Below, in pieces: positions 43,301 to 50,872 of a stretch of DNA of 61,509 nucleotides. The notes below the pieces were generated by a model. That model worked only from the letters and a program-made list of their open reading frames with translations. It did no database searches and was not told where the DNA came from. A program made the translations under genes and the position numbers. The stretch is from GWE2-40-63 sp050251815 (GTDB lineage Bacteria > Bacteroidota > Bacteroidia > Bacteroidales > SZUA-534): assembly GCA_050251815.1 (NCBI GenBank), contig JBFWMB010000018.1, forward strand, positions 1 to 61,509, given 5' to 3'. Position 1 is the stretch's first letter. Each line of letters begins with the position of its first letter.

Positions 43301-43538
43301 TCAATTTAGTGTTAAGGATAACGGCGTTGGATTGACACCACAAATTCAGGAGAAAATATTTACCAATAAATACCTTCAAACATCGTTGGGTACCCATAAC
43401 GAAAAAGGAAGCGGTTTAGGGCTCTTACTTTGCAAAGAATTTGTATCAATTAATAAGGGAAATATCTGGGTCGAGAGTGTATATGGAAAAGGTACTACTT
43501 TTCATTTTACTCTGCCTGCCAAACCTGATTCAGATTAA
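40356..43538 (+). CDS. Reg_prop/Y_Y_Y sensor histidine kinase (hybrid-type sensor without receiver or HTH)
   Basis: A 1060-residue membrane kinase. After a signal peptide (1-22) come about fourteen Reg_prop beta-propeller blades (about 45-640; repeated GNIWIGAS, KNLWVGTR, NLWLPSASG). A Y_Y_Y domain (about 680-745; NQFKYQLVGYDDQFVD, FTNLAPGSYTFRVIASN), a transmembrane helix (about 755-777), a coiled coil, HisKA with His842 (IVAHDLRSPMGNF) and HATPase (NLIMNAIKFTD, VKDNGVGLTPQ, GSGLGLLLCKEF) follow. It has the sensor and kinase parts of Bacteroides-type hybrid systems but ends after the ATPase, with no receiver or AraC domain. It is divergent from the TonB/DUF4249 operon and likely controls it; its partner regulator is not in the window. 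Confidence 0.9.
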   Translation: MVFKRYLLLVFLTITRVFVLDAQTTTNQLVKNKPLHQFNFTSYNTSNNLPTNSVLQIIQSSQGYIYISSYAGLIQFDGKRFVMFNKKNTPAFKSNITGRIKEDRFGTIWITTQGSGLISYNSGKFKSHGINQGIENIFRAIYIDSANNIWSASPEKGWFVYDGQQFEFLKWHKPLQDIEVRTIEKGPDGAIYFGTLGHGIFVFKDGVLNQIPPEDYNDALWVYTIFRCKKNQLWFGTSQGLFLFDGKQFKQLNIANIATVNSITQDSTGNIWIGASSGLFRIESETMNVEHLDKALGLPSCFINSLTLDHEGSLWLTNYKGGIIQLKDGMFINYHQSVGFRGKVVNSVVEIEPGHFLIGFDNGAIDQIENGRIRPYQTKHKLKNSRIRHILKDSQKNLWISSYNGLLKIEPNGKEYFFHPKNGFPSSKIRLTFEDSQKNLWVGTRNHGLLKMDPQGTLKIFDNTNGFNSLLVMSINEYEGKIYVGTNDGGLYIIENDTVIQVLDKTTGLPSNIIFNTYMDTELNLWIAMNGGLVRVKNDTIRFLTVKDGLEDDSPFDVLEDNWGNLWLPSASGIMKLDKDEILNYFENKVQNGINCILYTQKDGMQHEECNANALSIKASDGTLLFPTIEGVVQVNPSIKIQNTKAPNVVIENLFVNNQPVDLHQPIIIPPGKHRLTFEFTALSLLEPQKNQFKYQLVGYDDQFVDAKDSRTVSFTNLAPGSYTFRVIASNNQDVWNLEGDSVYFTIKPRFFQTYTFYGLLGVFLLGFVFLIYEIRVRQYKYRQQILEALVKRRTHQVMLKNKTLEEQKQEIQSQAEKLAEQKEVLEKLNADKDKMFSIVAHDLRSPMGNFKVMLENLSNKPELYDDNRRQKVLHALNEMAKNTFDLLENLLNWSKTQMGVINFEPDKIEILPILKDVLKLAEPLAQKKNIVIKIKIPPSLTAYADANMVRTIFRNLIMNAIKFTDMLGNIEVTSMSNENLVQFSVKDNGVGLTPQIQEKIFTNKYLQTSLGTHNEKGSGLGLLLCKEFVSINKGNIWVESVYGKGTTFHFTLPAKPDSD

Positions 43539-43548
43539 CACTTCAGGC

Positions 43549-44448
43549 TTATTGGTTTGGTTTTTCACCAGCTTTGAAACGACCCTGCTCTTTGGTTAAA
43601 AATGCAGAAAATTTATGCGGAAGTTCAAGTGAAAAACTTAATTGTTGATTTGAGATGGGATGCGTAAAACCCAATTCCAATGCAGTCAAAAACAAGCCCT
43701 TCCCTGTTAAAACCGGTAAGTTTTTGGAATAAAGTTTATCGCCCAAAATAGGATGCCCCAGGTTGCTTAAATGAATACGCAACTGATGCGTTCGACCAGT
43801 ATGCGGAATCAACTTTACCAGTGATATTTTTTTATATTTCACCGAATCAACTTGTTGAATAACTTCGTATTCAGTTAGTGCTTCTTTTGAATCTATCGGA
43901 AAATTAATATTACCTTTTGCTGTTAATGCACCGGCAACAAGCGCAAAATAAGTTTTATGTACATTTTTCTGTTCAAACTGGTTTCCCAAATGTAAGCGGG
44001 CCGAAGCTGTTTTTGCTATCAGCAACAAACCACTGGTTTGGTTATCGAGTCGATGAACTGCGCGCGGAGTTACTAAAGCATCAGCCCGTGCCGTTCTTTT
44101 TAAATTGAAAGGTAAGGCGTTTTCAATGGTTCTAAAATAATTACCGCTCACACCAATGCCTGCTGGTTTATTAATTACAGCCAGGTAATCGTCTTCGAAA
44201 ACCACAGGCAAACACAGCTTAAAAACCTTTAAAGGAAAATGTTCTAAAGGCAAAAGCGTTATTTTATCCCCATAGTTTACATAACGACTTCCTTCAGCAG
44301 GATTCCCGTTCAAAAGAATGCGTCCGCTTTTTATAGCTTTTTTTGCTCCATTTCGCGACAAAACCGCAGGAACAAACTGAATCACATAATCAAGCAAACG
44401 TAAAGACGTTGCCTCTTTATGAACAATATATTCCAGCTTTTCATTCAA
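43549..44448 (-). CDS. RluA-family RNA pseudouridine synthase
   Basis: A 299-residue enzyme that isomerises uridine to pseudouridine in rRNA or tRNA. An N-terminal S4-like RNA-binding domain (about 15-70; VLSRNGAKKAIKSGRILLNG) precedes the catalytic domain with the essential aspartate Asp135 in HRLDNQTSGLLLIAK, then TYFALVAG and the C-terminal LIPHTGRTHQLRIHLSNLGHPILGD region, all typical of RluA/RluC/RluD. The exact target uridine cannot be told. It starts 18 bases after the preceding lipoprotein gene and is convergent with the histidine kinase gene, with only ten bases between the stops. Confidence 0.93.
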   Translation of the reverse strand: MNEKLEYIVHKEATSLRLLDYVIQFVPAVLSRNGAKKAIKSGRILLNGNPAEGSRYVNYGDKITLLPLEHFPLKVFKLCLPVVFEDDYLAVINKPAGIGVSGNYFRTIENALPFNLKRTARADALVTPRAVHRLDNQTSGLLLIAKTASARLHLGNQFEQKNVHKTYFALVAGALTAKGNINFPIDSKEALTEYEVIQQVDSVKYKKISLVKLIPHTGRTHQLRIHLSNLGHPILGDKLYSKNLPVLTGKGLFLTALELGFTHPISNQQLSFSLELPHKFSAFLTKEQGRFKAGEKPNQ

Positions 44449-44466
44449 TTCTTCTGGTTCAACTGG

Positions 44467-46134
44467 TTATTTATCTTCCCAACCTTTAATTTCAATGGCC
44501 AAATCTTTGGCCTGACCAGTATAATACCTATTGGGCACAAAATTACCATTTATCTTTGCTTCGCCGGTTCGCCAGCTTCCACGGGTTATCTTAAAACCTG
44601 AAGCCAGCCAGCGTAAAGGAACCTGAATGGTGTAAGTTCCCCTTTTATCTTTTGAAAAGGTAAAATTCGCATCGCCCGGATTCCAACCGTTAAATAAACC
44701 TGTCAAATAAAGTACATCGTTAACCGGAGTATAATCAGGATATGAAATAATATTCAGGGTTATCATTGGCTCCTGAATACTAAATTTATCGTTCCAGGCT
44801 TTCACTTTTAAGAAAACGGTATCGCTGCAAGTATGTTGAAAATACCTGGGGCTAATAAAATTACCCTTAGCATCAACTTCCTGAGTAACATGAGTTCCAC
44901 GGGTAACTACAAAGCCACCATCGAGCTTGTTGCGCTTAACTTTTAACGCGTATTTTCCCTGATTGTTCTTTGTGAAAGGGAATCCGGAGCGTTTTTCGCC
45001 AGCAAAAAACTCAAAATAATCCAAATAAAGTTCGGCATTTTCAGGTGTATTTGCCGGAATCTCGTCGAGGATTAGATGTACATTAGCGTTAATTGGCCGA
45101 CGCATATCGAGCCAGTTTTCCACAACAATTTTCAAAGTATCCACTTCATCGTAATTATAATCCTGATTGGGCAATTTGTTGCCACATGCATCGGCAAATT
45201 CAGTTTCCCAGCTACCCCGGGTAATTTTAAACGACAAGCCATAGCGATCCCGGGGAATACTTAACTGAAACAGGCCCTCACTGTTCTTTTTAAACCGATA
45301 CTTTTTATCGCCTGGATTCCAATTATTGAAATTTCCGACCAGGTAAACATTATCATAAGCCGGTGTATTCTCAGGAATCGATTGCAGGATAAAAGTCACA
45401 TGGTTGAGATTCGGATCGGCCAGATCAATCCAATTGTCAATGGCTACAAATACAGAATCGCCCCTTCGAAAATCGAGCACGCGTGGTTCCATTTCGCGGC
45501 CAAATTTATCGGCTTCAGCCTCGTTCAAGTCGTCGCGAATAAATTTATAAGTTAACAAACCACTGGCGTTCCCACTCCACGATATTCGCGGAACAGTAAC
45601 TTTGTACCCGTTTATTGTTTCATCTTTTTTCAAAATATACGCCACATCATCGTCCGGATTCCAGGCATTAAAACTGCCAGCAATTCTAATGGTATCGTTT
45701 GTAGGTGTGTTGGCCGGTATTTGCGTTACCACAATAGTAACCGAATCACAATTCAATGGATCCAAATCGTTCCAGCTTTCAATAAAATGGGTTAAAGTGT
45801 CGCTGCTTCGGCCCGAAAAGAAACGATTTTCAGTCTGGTTTCCACAGCGATCAGTTTCAACCGTTGTCCAGTCACCGCGGGTAAATTTATATTCAACCTT
45901 TCCAAAAGTCTGGGGCAATTGAACCGAATAGGTTCCGTCGGCATTCAAATCGAGCTGGAAGCGCGGATCACCTGGATCCCAGCGATTAAAATTGCCGGAA
46001 ACATAAATTGCTGTGCCTTTAGGCGTATTGGCCGGCACCTCATCAATTTTCAGAACCACCTGATTGCACGACAACAAGCCCAGCAATAGCAGAAAAAAAA
46101 CCGACCACTTATTATAAAGATATATGTAATTCAT
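44467..46134 (-). CDS. Lipoprotein with five glycogen-binding-like (CBM48/E-set) repeats
   Basis: A 555-residue lipoprotein (lipobox LLGLLSC, Cys23). The rest is five repeats of about 105 residues. Each opens with a phrase like EVPANTPxGxxIYVSGNFNxWxPGD, followed by a beta-rich stretch and a Phe/Thr-Arg-Gly motif (YKFTRGDW, FKITRGSW). This resembles AMPK/CBM48-type glycogen-binding modules. The repeats at positions 1, 2, 3 and 5 keep the GNFNxWxPGD motif; the fourth has lost it (LDYFEFFAGEKR). It is an outer-membrane or periplasmic protein with no catalytic domain, perhaps an alpha-glucan binder. It sits downstream of the LytS/LytTR pair, about 100 bases apart. Confidence 0.8.
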   Translation of the reverse strand: MNYIYLYNKWSVFFLLLLGLLSCNQVVLKIDEVPANTPKGTAIYVSGNFNRWDPGDPRFQLDLNADGTYSVQLPQTFGKVEYKFTRGDWTTVETDRCGNQTENRFFSGRSSDTLTHFIESWNDLDPLNCDSVTIVVTQIPANTPTNDTIRIAGSFNAWNPDDDVAYILKKDETINGYKVTVPRISWSGNASGLLTYKFIRDDLNEAEADKFGREMEPRVLDFRRGDSVFVAIDNWIDLADPNLNHVTFILQSIPENTPAYDNVYLVGNFNNWNPGDKKYRFKKNSEGLFQLSIPRDRYGLSFKITRGSWETEFADACGNKLPNQDYNYDEVDTLKIVVENWLDMRRPINANVHLILDEIPANTPENAELYLDYFEFFAGEKRSGFPFTKNNQGKYALKVKRNKLDGGFVVTRGTHVTQEVDAKGNFISPRYFQHTCSDTVFLKVKAWNDKFSIQEPMITLNIISYPDYTPVNDVLYLTGLFNGWNPGDANFTFSKDKRGTYTIQVPLRWLASGFKITRGSWRTGEAKINGNFVPNRYYTGQAKDLAIEIKGWEDK

Positions 46135-46231
46135 CGTATAATCTCAATTTAATCTTTTGCTGTTTCATTTTTCAGGCTGATTCATATTTTGCTTTTGCAT
46201 GATTCCGTTTATTTTATTCAAGTATCTATTT

Positions 46232-47008
46232 CTAATGCTCCATCCAGTTTAAGAATTCAGCAACTTTTACCCGACTTACCAAAACTTCAGTATTGGTATC
46301 GGGTTGTAAATCAACTTTTAACCTACTATTAAAGTAACGATGTACTTTAATTATGGCTTCTTTATGACATAAAAAGCTACGATTCAAGCGATAAAACAGC
46401 TTAGGGTCGAACATTGAAACCAATTGCTCGATGGAATAATCAATTACATAACGCTTTTTTTCGTTTGTCATTAAAAGTACCTCGTTATCTTCGGCATAAA
46501 AATAAGCTACATCGGCAACCGGAATAAACTTATATTGGTCGCCTACCTTAACCAGCATTCGGTTTTTATAAGTTTGAGTCATTTGCACCAAAGCAAGTAA
46601 ATTATCGAGCTGAGTGTTCGACAAAAGTTGTTCTTTTCCTGAATACTGTTCTTTCAAAGCCTCCAGTTTTTCCAAAGCGCTGTTTAAGGCATTTTGTTCA
46701 ATGGGTTTTAATAAATAATCAATGCTGTTAACTTTAAAGGCATCAATGGCATAAGTATCGTAAGCCGTGGTAAAAATTACCGGAGCCTTAACTTTTACCT
46801 GAGTAAAAATCTCGAAACTCAAACCATCGGCCAGTTGAATGTCGCAAAATACCACATCGGGAGTTTCATTTGAATTAAACCAGGCTACGGCATCTTCAAC
46901 CGATTCAAGGCAATCGAGCACAGAAAATCCCTTACCGGTGTTTTGCAGCAAACGTTGCAATTCGTTTTGCGCAAAGGGTTCGTCTTCAATAATCAGTACA
47001 TGTAGCAT
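46232..47008 (-). CDS. LytTR-family response regulator
   Basis: A 258-residue regulator. The receiver (1-115) has the IIEDEPFAQ pocket, phospho-acceptor Asp56 in VVFCDIQLADG and Lys in DYLLKPI. The LytTR DNA-binding domain (about 155-256) has KFIPVADVAYFYAEDNEVLL, FYRLNRSFLCHKEAI and VSRVKVAEFLNW. It follows its kinase with a one-base overlap of stop and start, so the two are a LytS/LytTR-type system. The likely target promoters are those beside it, for instance the small secreted protein gene, but no binding repeats were identified. Confidence 0.94.
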   Translation of the reverse strand: MLHVLIIEDEPFAQNELQRLLQNTGKGFSVLDCLESVEDAVAWFNSNETPDVVFCDIQLADGLSFEIFTQVKVKAPVIFTTAYDTYAIDAFKVNSIDYLLKPIEQNALNSALEKLEALKEQYSGKEQLLSNTQLDNLLALVQMTQTYKNRMLVKVGDQYKFIPVADVAYFYAEDNEVLLMTNEKKRYVIDYSIEQLVSMFDPKLFYRLNRSFLCHKEAIIKVHRYFNSRLKVDLQPDTNTEVLVSRVKVAEFLNWMEH

Positions 47009-48072
47009 CAGGTATCCATTTTAGTTTTTTCCCCTGGAAGAATCAAAGGAATTTCTACTTTAAATAGTTCTTCGCTTTTTTCGATTCGCATATTTTTTTC
47101 TGTCAAAAAGCGGTAACGACTTTCAATATTATTTAATCCCTGCCCCGATGAATAGCCCTCAGCTTGTTTAAATTGCAGGTTATTGCTTACTGAAATCCAG
47201 GCATCATTGGCATCGATAGAAATATGCAAAGGTTTTTTTGAACTAATAATGTTATGTTTAACCGCATTCTCAACCAGAATCTGTAAGGTCATGGGTGCAA
47301 TCAGCATTTGTTCCTGTTCGGGAGCAATAGTGCGCTTAAAGTGAATTCTATCGGTAAAACGCAATCCCAACAAAAACTCATATGCATCCATAAATTCGAG
47401 TTCCTGTTTCAGCGTAACCAGTTCGCTGTTGCTATTCTCCAATACATAACGATAAACCTGCGATAATTGACGGATGTATTTTGCTGCAGCATCCACATCG
47501 TGATACATAAGCGACGAAAGGGTATTCAAACTGTTAAATAAAAAATGTGGATTCACTTGATTCTGTAGCGCTTCAAATTTAGATTCGGCATTTTCTTTTT
47601 TAAAACGCTCCAACTCGGCCAAAGAATATCGCCACTCAAATAATAAAAAAGAACCCAGATTCAACACATTGTAAATAAAAGTTACCAAAACCACAGTAGC
47701 AATTAAAACCAGTTCATCGGTTAATACAACCAATGTATTGGTATAAAAAATCCACAAAAGAATCCATCGCAAAACAATAAACAAAGCAAAAATTGTAACA
47801 GATTCGAGTCCCAACTGAACAAAAAAACGTTTTAAAATTGAATCCTTCCACCTAAGGTGTTTATTGAGCCAAAGTTCAATAAAATAAAACAGGTAAAGCG
47901 CCAGCACCGACAAGATAACTGCATACAGGTAACCAAAAACAGGTTGAAAAATGGCGTAGTTTTTATAAAGCAAACCAAAAATAACATCCGAAAAAAACTT
48001 AAAAAGAATACCGACAAGCAGGGCTGCCGATATTCTTGTTTTTGAGTTTTTTATTATCGATAGATATTCCAT
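47008..48072 (-). CDS. LytS-type sensor histidine kinase
   Basis: A 354-residue kinase with about four transmembrane helices (residues 10-145) and a His_kinase/HATPase output. The phospho-acceptor is His176 in NQVNPHFLFNSLNTLSSL, the signature of the His_kinase family. The N box is ILVENAVKHNII, and the end is GQGLNNIESRYRFL with the C-terminal strand FKVEIPLI. There is no large extracellular sensor, so the signal is probably sensed in the membrane. It overlaps the LytTR regulator gene by one base and follows the small secreted protein gene. Confidence 0.94.
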   Translation of the reverse strand: MEYLSIIKNSKTRISAALLVGILFKFFSDVIFGLLYKNYAIFQPVFGYLYAVILSVLALYLFYFIELWLNKHLRWKDSILKRFFVQLGLESVTIFALFIVLRWILLWIFYTNTLVVLTDELVLIATVVLVTFIYNVLNLGSFLLFEWRYSLAELERFKKENAESKFEALQNQVNPHFLFNSLNTLSSLMYHDVDAAAKYIRQLSQVYRYVLENSNSELVTLKQELEFMDAYEFLLGLRFTDRIHFKRTIAPEQEQMLIAPMTLQILVENAVKHNIISSKKPLHISIDANDAWISVSNNLQFKQAEGYSSGQGLNNIESRYRFLTEKNMRIEKSEELFKVEIPLILPGEKTKMDT

Positions 48073-48135
48073 TGGTTTTGTTTACTAATTGTTTGCTAAT
48101 TTACGTATTAAATCATTTTTAAAAAGAGCTTTCAC

Positions 48136-48564
48136 TTATTGTTTGTTGTTCACCATAACTATGTTATTCTCAGGGAGCAATTCCTGAGTTGCAAAAATAG
48201 TCTGAGGAATTGTTAATGTACCCGCGTCGGTTACAGTTACCAATTCGGAACATGCCAATTCGTTGTTGCAAATCACATTGAAAGTAAGTTGTCCGGCCGG
48301 AAGGTTTTTGGCATCGTAAGTAACTTTTAACATACCATCGGTTTTGAAAGTTTTGCCATGCAGGCGTTGTCCGTTTTCGCCATAAACCAACACCTTTATT
48401 TTTTGGTTATTGGTGTCGAGGTAACGAACAACCACCTGATTGCTGGCATTTAACTGCACATCGGCTTTACATGCGGGTTGAGTCACTGCTTCGGTTGTTT
48501 GGGCATTTAAACCTACTAAAGTCATTGCCACTGCGGTCAAGGTTAAAAAAAGTTTTGTTTTCAT
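48136..48564 (-). CDS. Small secreted protein, function unknown
   Basis: A 142-residue exported protein with a signal peptide (MKTKLFLTLTAVAMTLVGLNA). The mature part is beta-rich with a C-terminal-sorting-like or Ig-like feel (YLDTNNQKIKVLVYGENGQRL, LPAGQLTFNVICNNE) but no recognised family signature. Three cysteines are present (PACKAD, VICNNELACS). It lies 63 bases upstream of the LytS kinase gene on the same strand, so it may be co-transcribed with the two-component pair or be its target. Its small size fits a periplasmic stress protein, but this is a guess. Confidence 0.65.
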   Translation of the reverse strand: MKTKLFLTLTAVAMTLVGLNAQTTEAVTQPACKADVQLNASNQVVVRYLDTNNQKIKVLVYGENGQRLHGKTFKTDGMLKVTYDAKNLPAGQLTFNVICNNELACSELVTVTDAGTLTIPQTIFATQELLPENNIVMVNNKQ

Positions 48565-48729
48565 CGTACAAGGTTTTAATTGTTAATAAAAAATTTTAAT
48601 TACGATTCAAAAATAGTATTGCCCTAATTGATATTCAATGCATTAACTGTGAACTTCATTTTTAGACAGGTGAGCTTTAAAATGCGGCTTGTGAAATGCA
48701 GCCGGATTTTCATTTTTACAAACTTTACT

Positions 48730-48737
48730 TAGCTTTG
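48730..48737 (+). promoter_or_regulatory. Bacteroidota -7 promoter element before plsC
   Basis: TAGCTTTG fits TAnnTTTG exactly and lies about 32 bases before the ATG at 48769. Confidence 0.5.
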
Positions 48738-48768
48738 TGAGTATCATAAACAAGCATAAACCAGAAGC

Positions 48769-49491
48769 ATGAAGTATCTGATTGCATTTTTCCGATTTAT
48801 ACTACTGGCTTTTTTTACAACATTTTGGTGGATTTTGGGAATGATTTGCTTTTACCTGAGCCGAAATCGCCTAAAAACCAGCGAGCGCTTGGTAAAACAA
48901 TGGGCAAAAACAGCACTCAAAATAATTTCTGTAAAAATCGATTTTTCTGGCAAATTGCCTTTGGTTCCTGTAATAATTATGGCGAATCACCGGAGTTACC
49001 TCGATGTGATGCTGATATTATCGATGCATCCGGCAGCTATTGTAGGTAAGAAAGAACTGAGCCGCTGGCCGGTAATTGGACAGGCTGTTAAAGTAGCCCG
49101 AATGATTCTGGTTGACCGAAGTAATGCACAAAGCCTGATGCACACCATGGCTCAAATTGGAAAAGAAGTGAAAAGTGGAAATTCAGTAATTGTTTTTCCT
49201 GAGGGAACCACCTATACCGGACCATTAACCGGAAATTTTAAAGGGGGAACCTTTGCTGTTGCCGTGCAACAACAGGTTCCGGTTTTGCCCTGTGCCATCC
49301 ATTTCACCGATTTAAACGATGCCTGGATTGGTGCGGACCCTTTTCTATTTCACTTTCTCAGACAAATGGGAAAACGTAAAACCCAGGTAAAACTATGGTT
49401 CGGAGAACCCATTTTAGTCAGCGATACACGTCAACTTATTGACCGCGTTAAAAATACCATCGACCAAAAATTGAATGATTTTGCCCGATAA
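48769..49491 (+). CDS. plsC: 1-acyl-sn-glycerol-3-phosphate acyltransferase
   Basis: A 240-residue membrane-bound acyltransferase of the PlsC family, which adds the second acyl chain to make phosphatidate. One hydrophobic N-terminal helix (about 5-28) is followed by the H-x4-D catalytic motif in NHRSYLDVMLIL, the glycine-bearing KKELSRWPVIGQAV, VDRSNAQS and the substrate-binding FPEGTTYTG. The C-terminal IRV-type LWFGEPI closes the domain. It is convergent with the S41 peptidase gene, with stops directly adjacent. The PlsC symbol rests on family motifs; a related lyso-lipid acyltransferase role cannot be excluded. Confidence 0.88.
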   Translation: MKYLIAFFRFILLAFFTTFWWILGMICFYLSRNRLKTSERLVKQWAKTALKIISVKIDFSGKLPLVPVIIMANHRSYLDVMLILSMHPAAIVGKKELSRWPVIGQAVKVARMILVDRSNAQSLMHTMAQIGKEVKSGNSVIVFPEGTTYTGPLTGNFKGGTFAVAVQQQVPVLPCAIHFTDLNDAWIGADPFLFHFLRQMGKRKTQVKLWFGEPILVSDTRQLIDRVKNTIDQKLNDFAR

Positions 49492-50796
49492 CTAAAACAC
49501 TTCAATTACTGAATTTAAATAATCACCATCTTTTATGGTCCCGGGGTTATCCGGATCTAAAATATATTTACCATCGACAATGAATTTATACGAAAGCATT
49601 CCCGGGTCGACGGTAACTTCACAAAACCAGGTCTGTCCATCAAATGTCATCGGGCTTTTATTTGCATCCCAAAAATTGAACGAACCCACAAGCATCACTT
49701 TTTTTGCATCCTTAAAACCATTCAATTTAAAAACCACCTTTTTTGATATCGGTCGATTTTTTTCCAACTGATTAATCAATGAGTCGAGTTTTGTTCTGCT
49801 TTTCTTAGTCGCTGAATTTGCCATTAAATTTTCCAAAGCCAACAGATGGGTTTCGAAAAGTGCTTTTCGCGATTCCGTTTCAATATCGGGAATAACACCG
49901 ATTTGCTCCCAATTTGTATTTGTTACCGGATTTATCGAGCGTTCTTTCGGTATTGAAATTGAAAAATGTGGATTCAGGTAAACCGGATACGTGGGATTGG
50001 CTCCTCCTTTAGTTACTTCACCAACCAGCGTAGCTCTTTGCAAGTGCTTTAAATCGTATGCCAGTTCTTCGCCACCCGAAAAAGTACGTCCGCTGGTTAA
50101 AACATATATGGGTTTTTTAGTATATCGATTACCCGGAACCCAGGCTGCTGTCCAAAACTGCTTCAGGCTTTGTTTTTCACGATTCTCGAAACTAAACAAA
50201 TGAACCGGTTCGTCGAAAAAATAGGCACACAAAAACGGGATGGTGTAAACGTCCATGCTTCCGCGGCAATTGCGTAAATCAATAATTAAAGCATCTGTTT
50301 CCGCAATAAATTGCATGGCAGCAATCAGCGTGTCGGCACACAATTCAAGAGGACCAAAAAGGGGTATTTCAAGGTAAGCAATATTTCCTTCCAGAATTTT
50401 TTTACTTTTAATACCATAATTTGACGCTCTAAGTACTTCATCGATCCATTTTTGTTCTTCAGCATTAATTTCGTTTGGCTGCTGGGTTTGGAGCTGTGCA
50501 TCGGCAAAATATTTTACCGACAAATGCAAATCGTTCGATACCGAACGCAAATCGTTAGTTATCTTAAAAGCAAAATCTTCTCCATTATTTATTGACTCAT
50601 AAGCTCCGTCTTTAAAAAGCTCATTCAGCACTTTGTCCATTTCAATGGCTTTGTTTTCATCGATATACGAAAGCTGAAGTTCCTCTCCAATTCTATTTAT
50701 AGTTTGCTTTTTTAGGTCATCAGAAATTTGCTGCGCACTTAAATTAACCAGTCCAACAATTAATAAGATGATTGCAAAAACTACTATTTTTTTCAT
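49492..50796 (-). CDS. S41-family peptidase with C-terminal glycogen-binding-like domain
   Basis: A 434-residue exported protein. A signal peptide (1-21) precedes an N-terminal helical segment (DKVLNELFKDGAYESI) and an S41 (tail-specific protease, TSP) catalytic domain (about 130-300) with ALIIDLRNCRGS, PIYVLTSGRTFSGGEELAYD (nucleophile Ser in TFSGG) and GEVTKGGANPTYPVYL. The C-terminal 90 residues (about 345-434) form an AMPK/CBM48-like module (VMLVGSFNFWDANKSPMTF, LSYKFIVDGKYILDPDN). This fusion is unusual for S41 enzymes. No PDZ domain is seen. The gene is convergent with plsC and is on the same strand as the T9SS protein gene upstream. Confidence 0.87.
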   Translation of the reverse strand: MKKIVVFAIILLIVGLVNLSAQQISDDLKKQTINRIGEELQLSYIDENKAIEMDKVLNELFKDGAYESINNGEDFAFKITNDLRSVSNDLHLSVKYFADAQLQTQQPNEINAEEQKWIDEVLRASNYGIKSKKILEGNIAYLEIPLFGPLELCADTLIAAMQFIAETDALIIDLRNCRGSMDVYTIPFLCAYFFDEPVHLFSFENREKQSLKQFWTAAWVPGNRYTKKPIYVLTSGRTFSGGEELAYDLKHLQRATLVGEVTKGGANPTYPVYLNPHFSISIPKERSINPVTNTNWEQIGVIPDIETESRKALFETHLLALENLMANSATKKSRTKLDSLINQLEKNRPISKKVVFKLNGFKDAKKVMLVGSFNFWDANKSPMTFDGQTWFCEVTVDPGMLSYKFIVDGKYILDPDNPGTIKDGDYLNSVIEVF

Positions 50797-50872
50797 GTGT
50801 ATCAGGATTTCAATTTTTACTATTTTTTTAAATGCTTTATGGACGAAGTGTTGATTCGATGGTTACAATTAA

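Noticed and set aside
31141..43538. A SusC/SusD polysaccharide utilisation locus
   Set aside because: There is no SusD homologue and no glycoside hydrolase; the lipoproteins are DUF4249 and the receptor is of the STN type.
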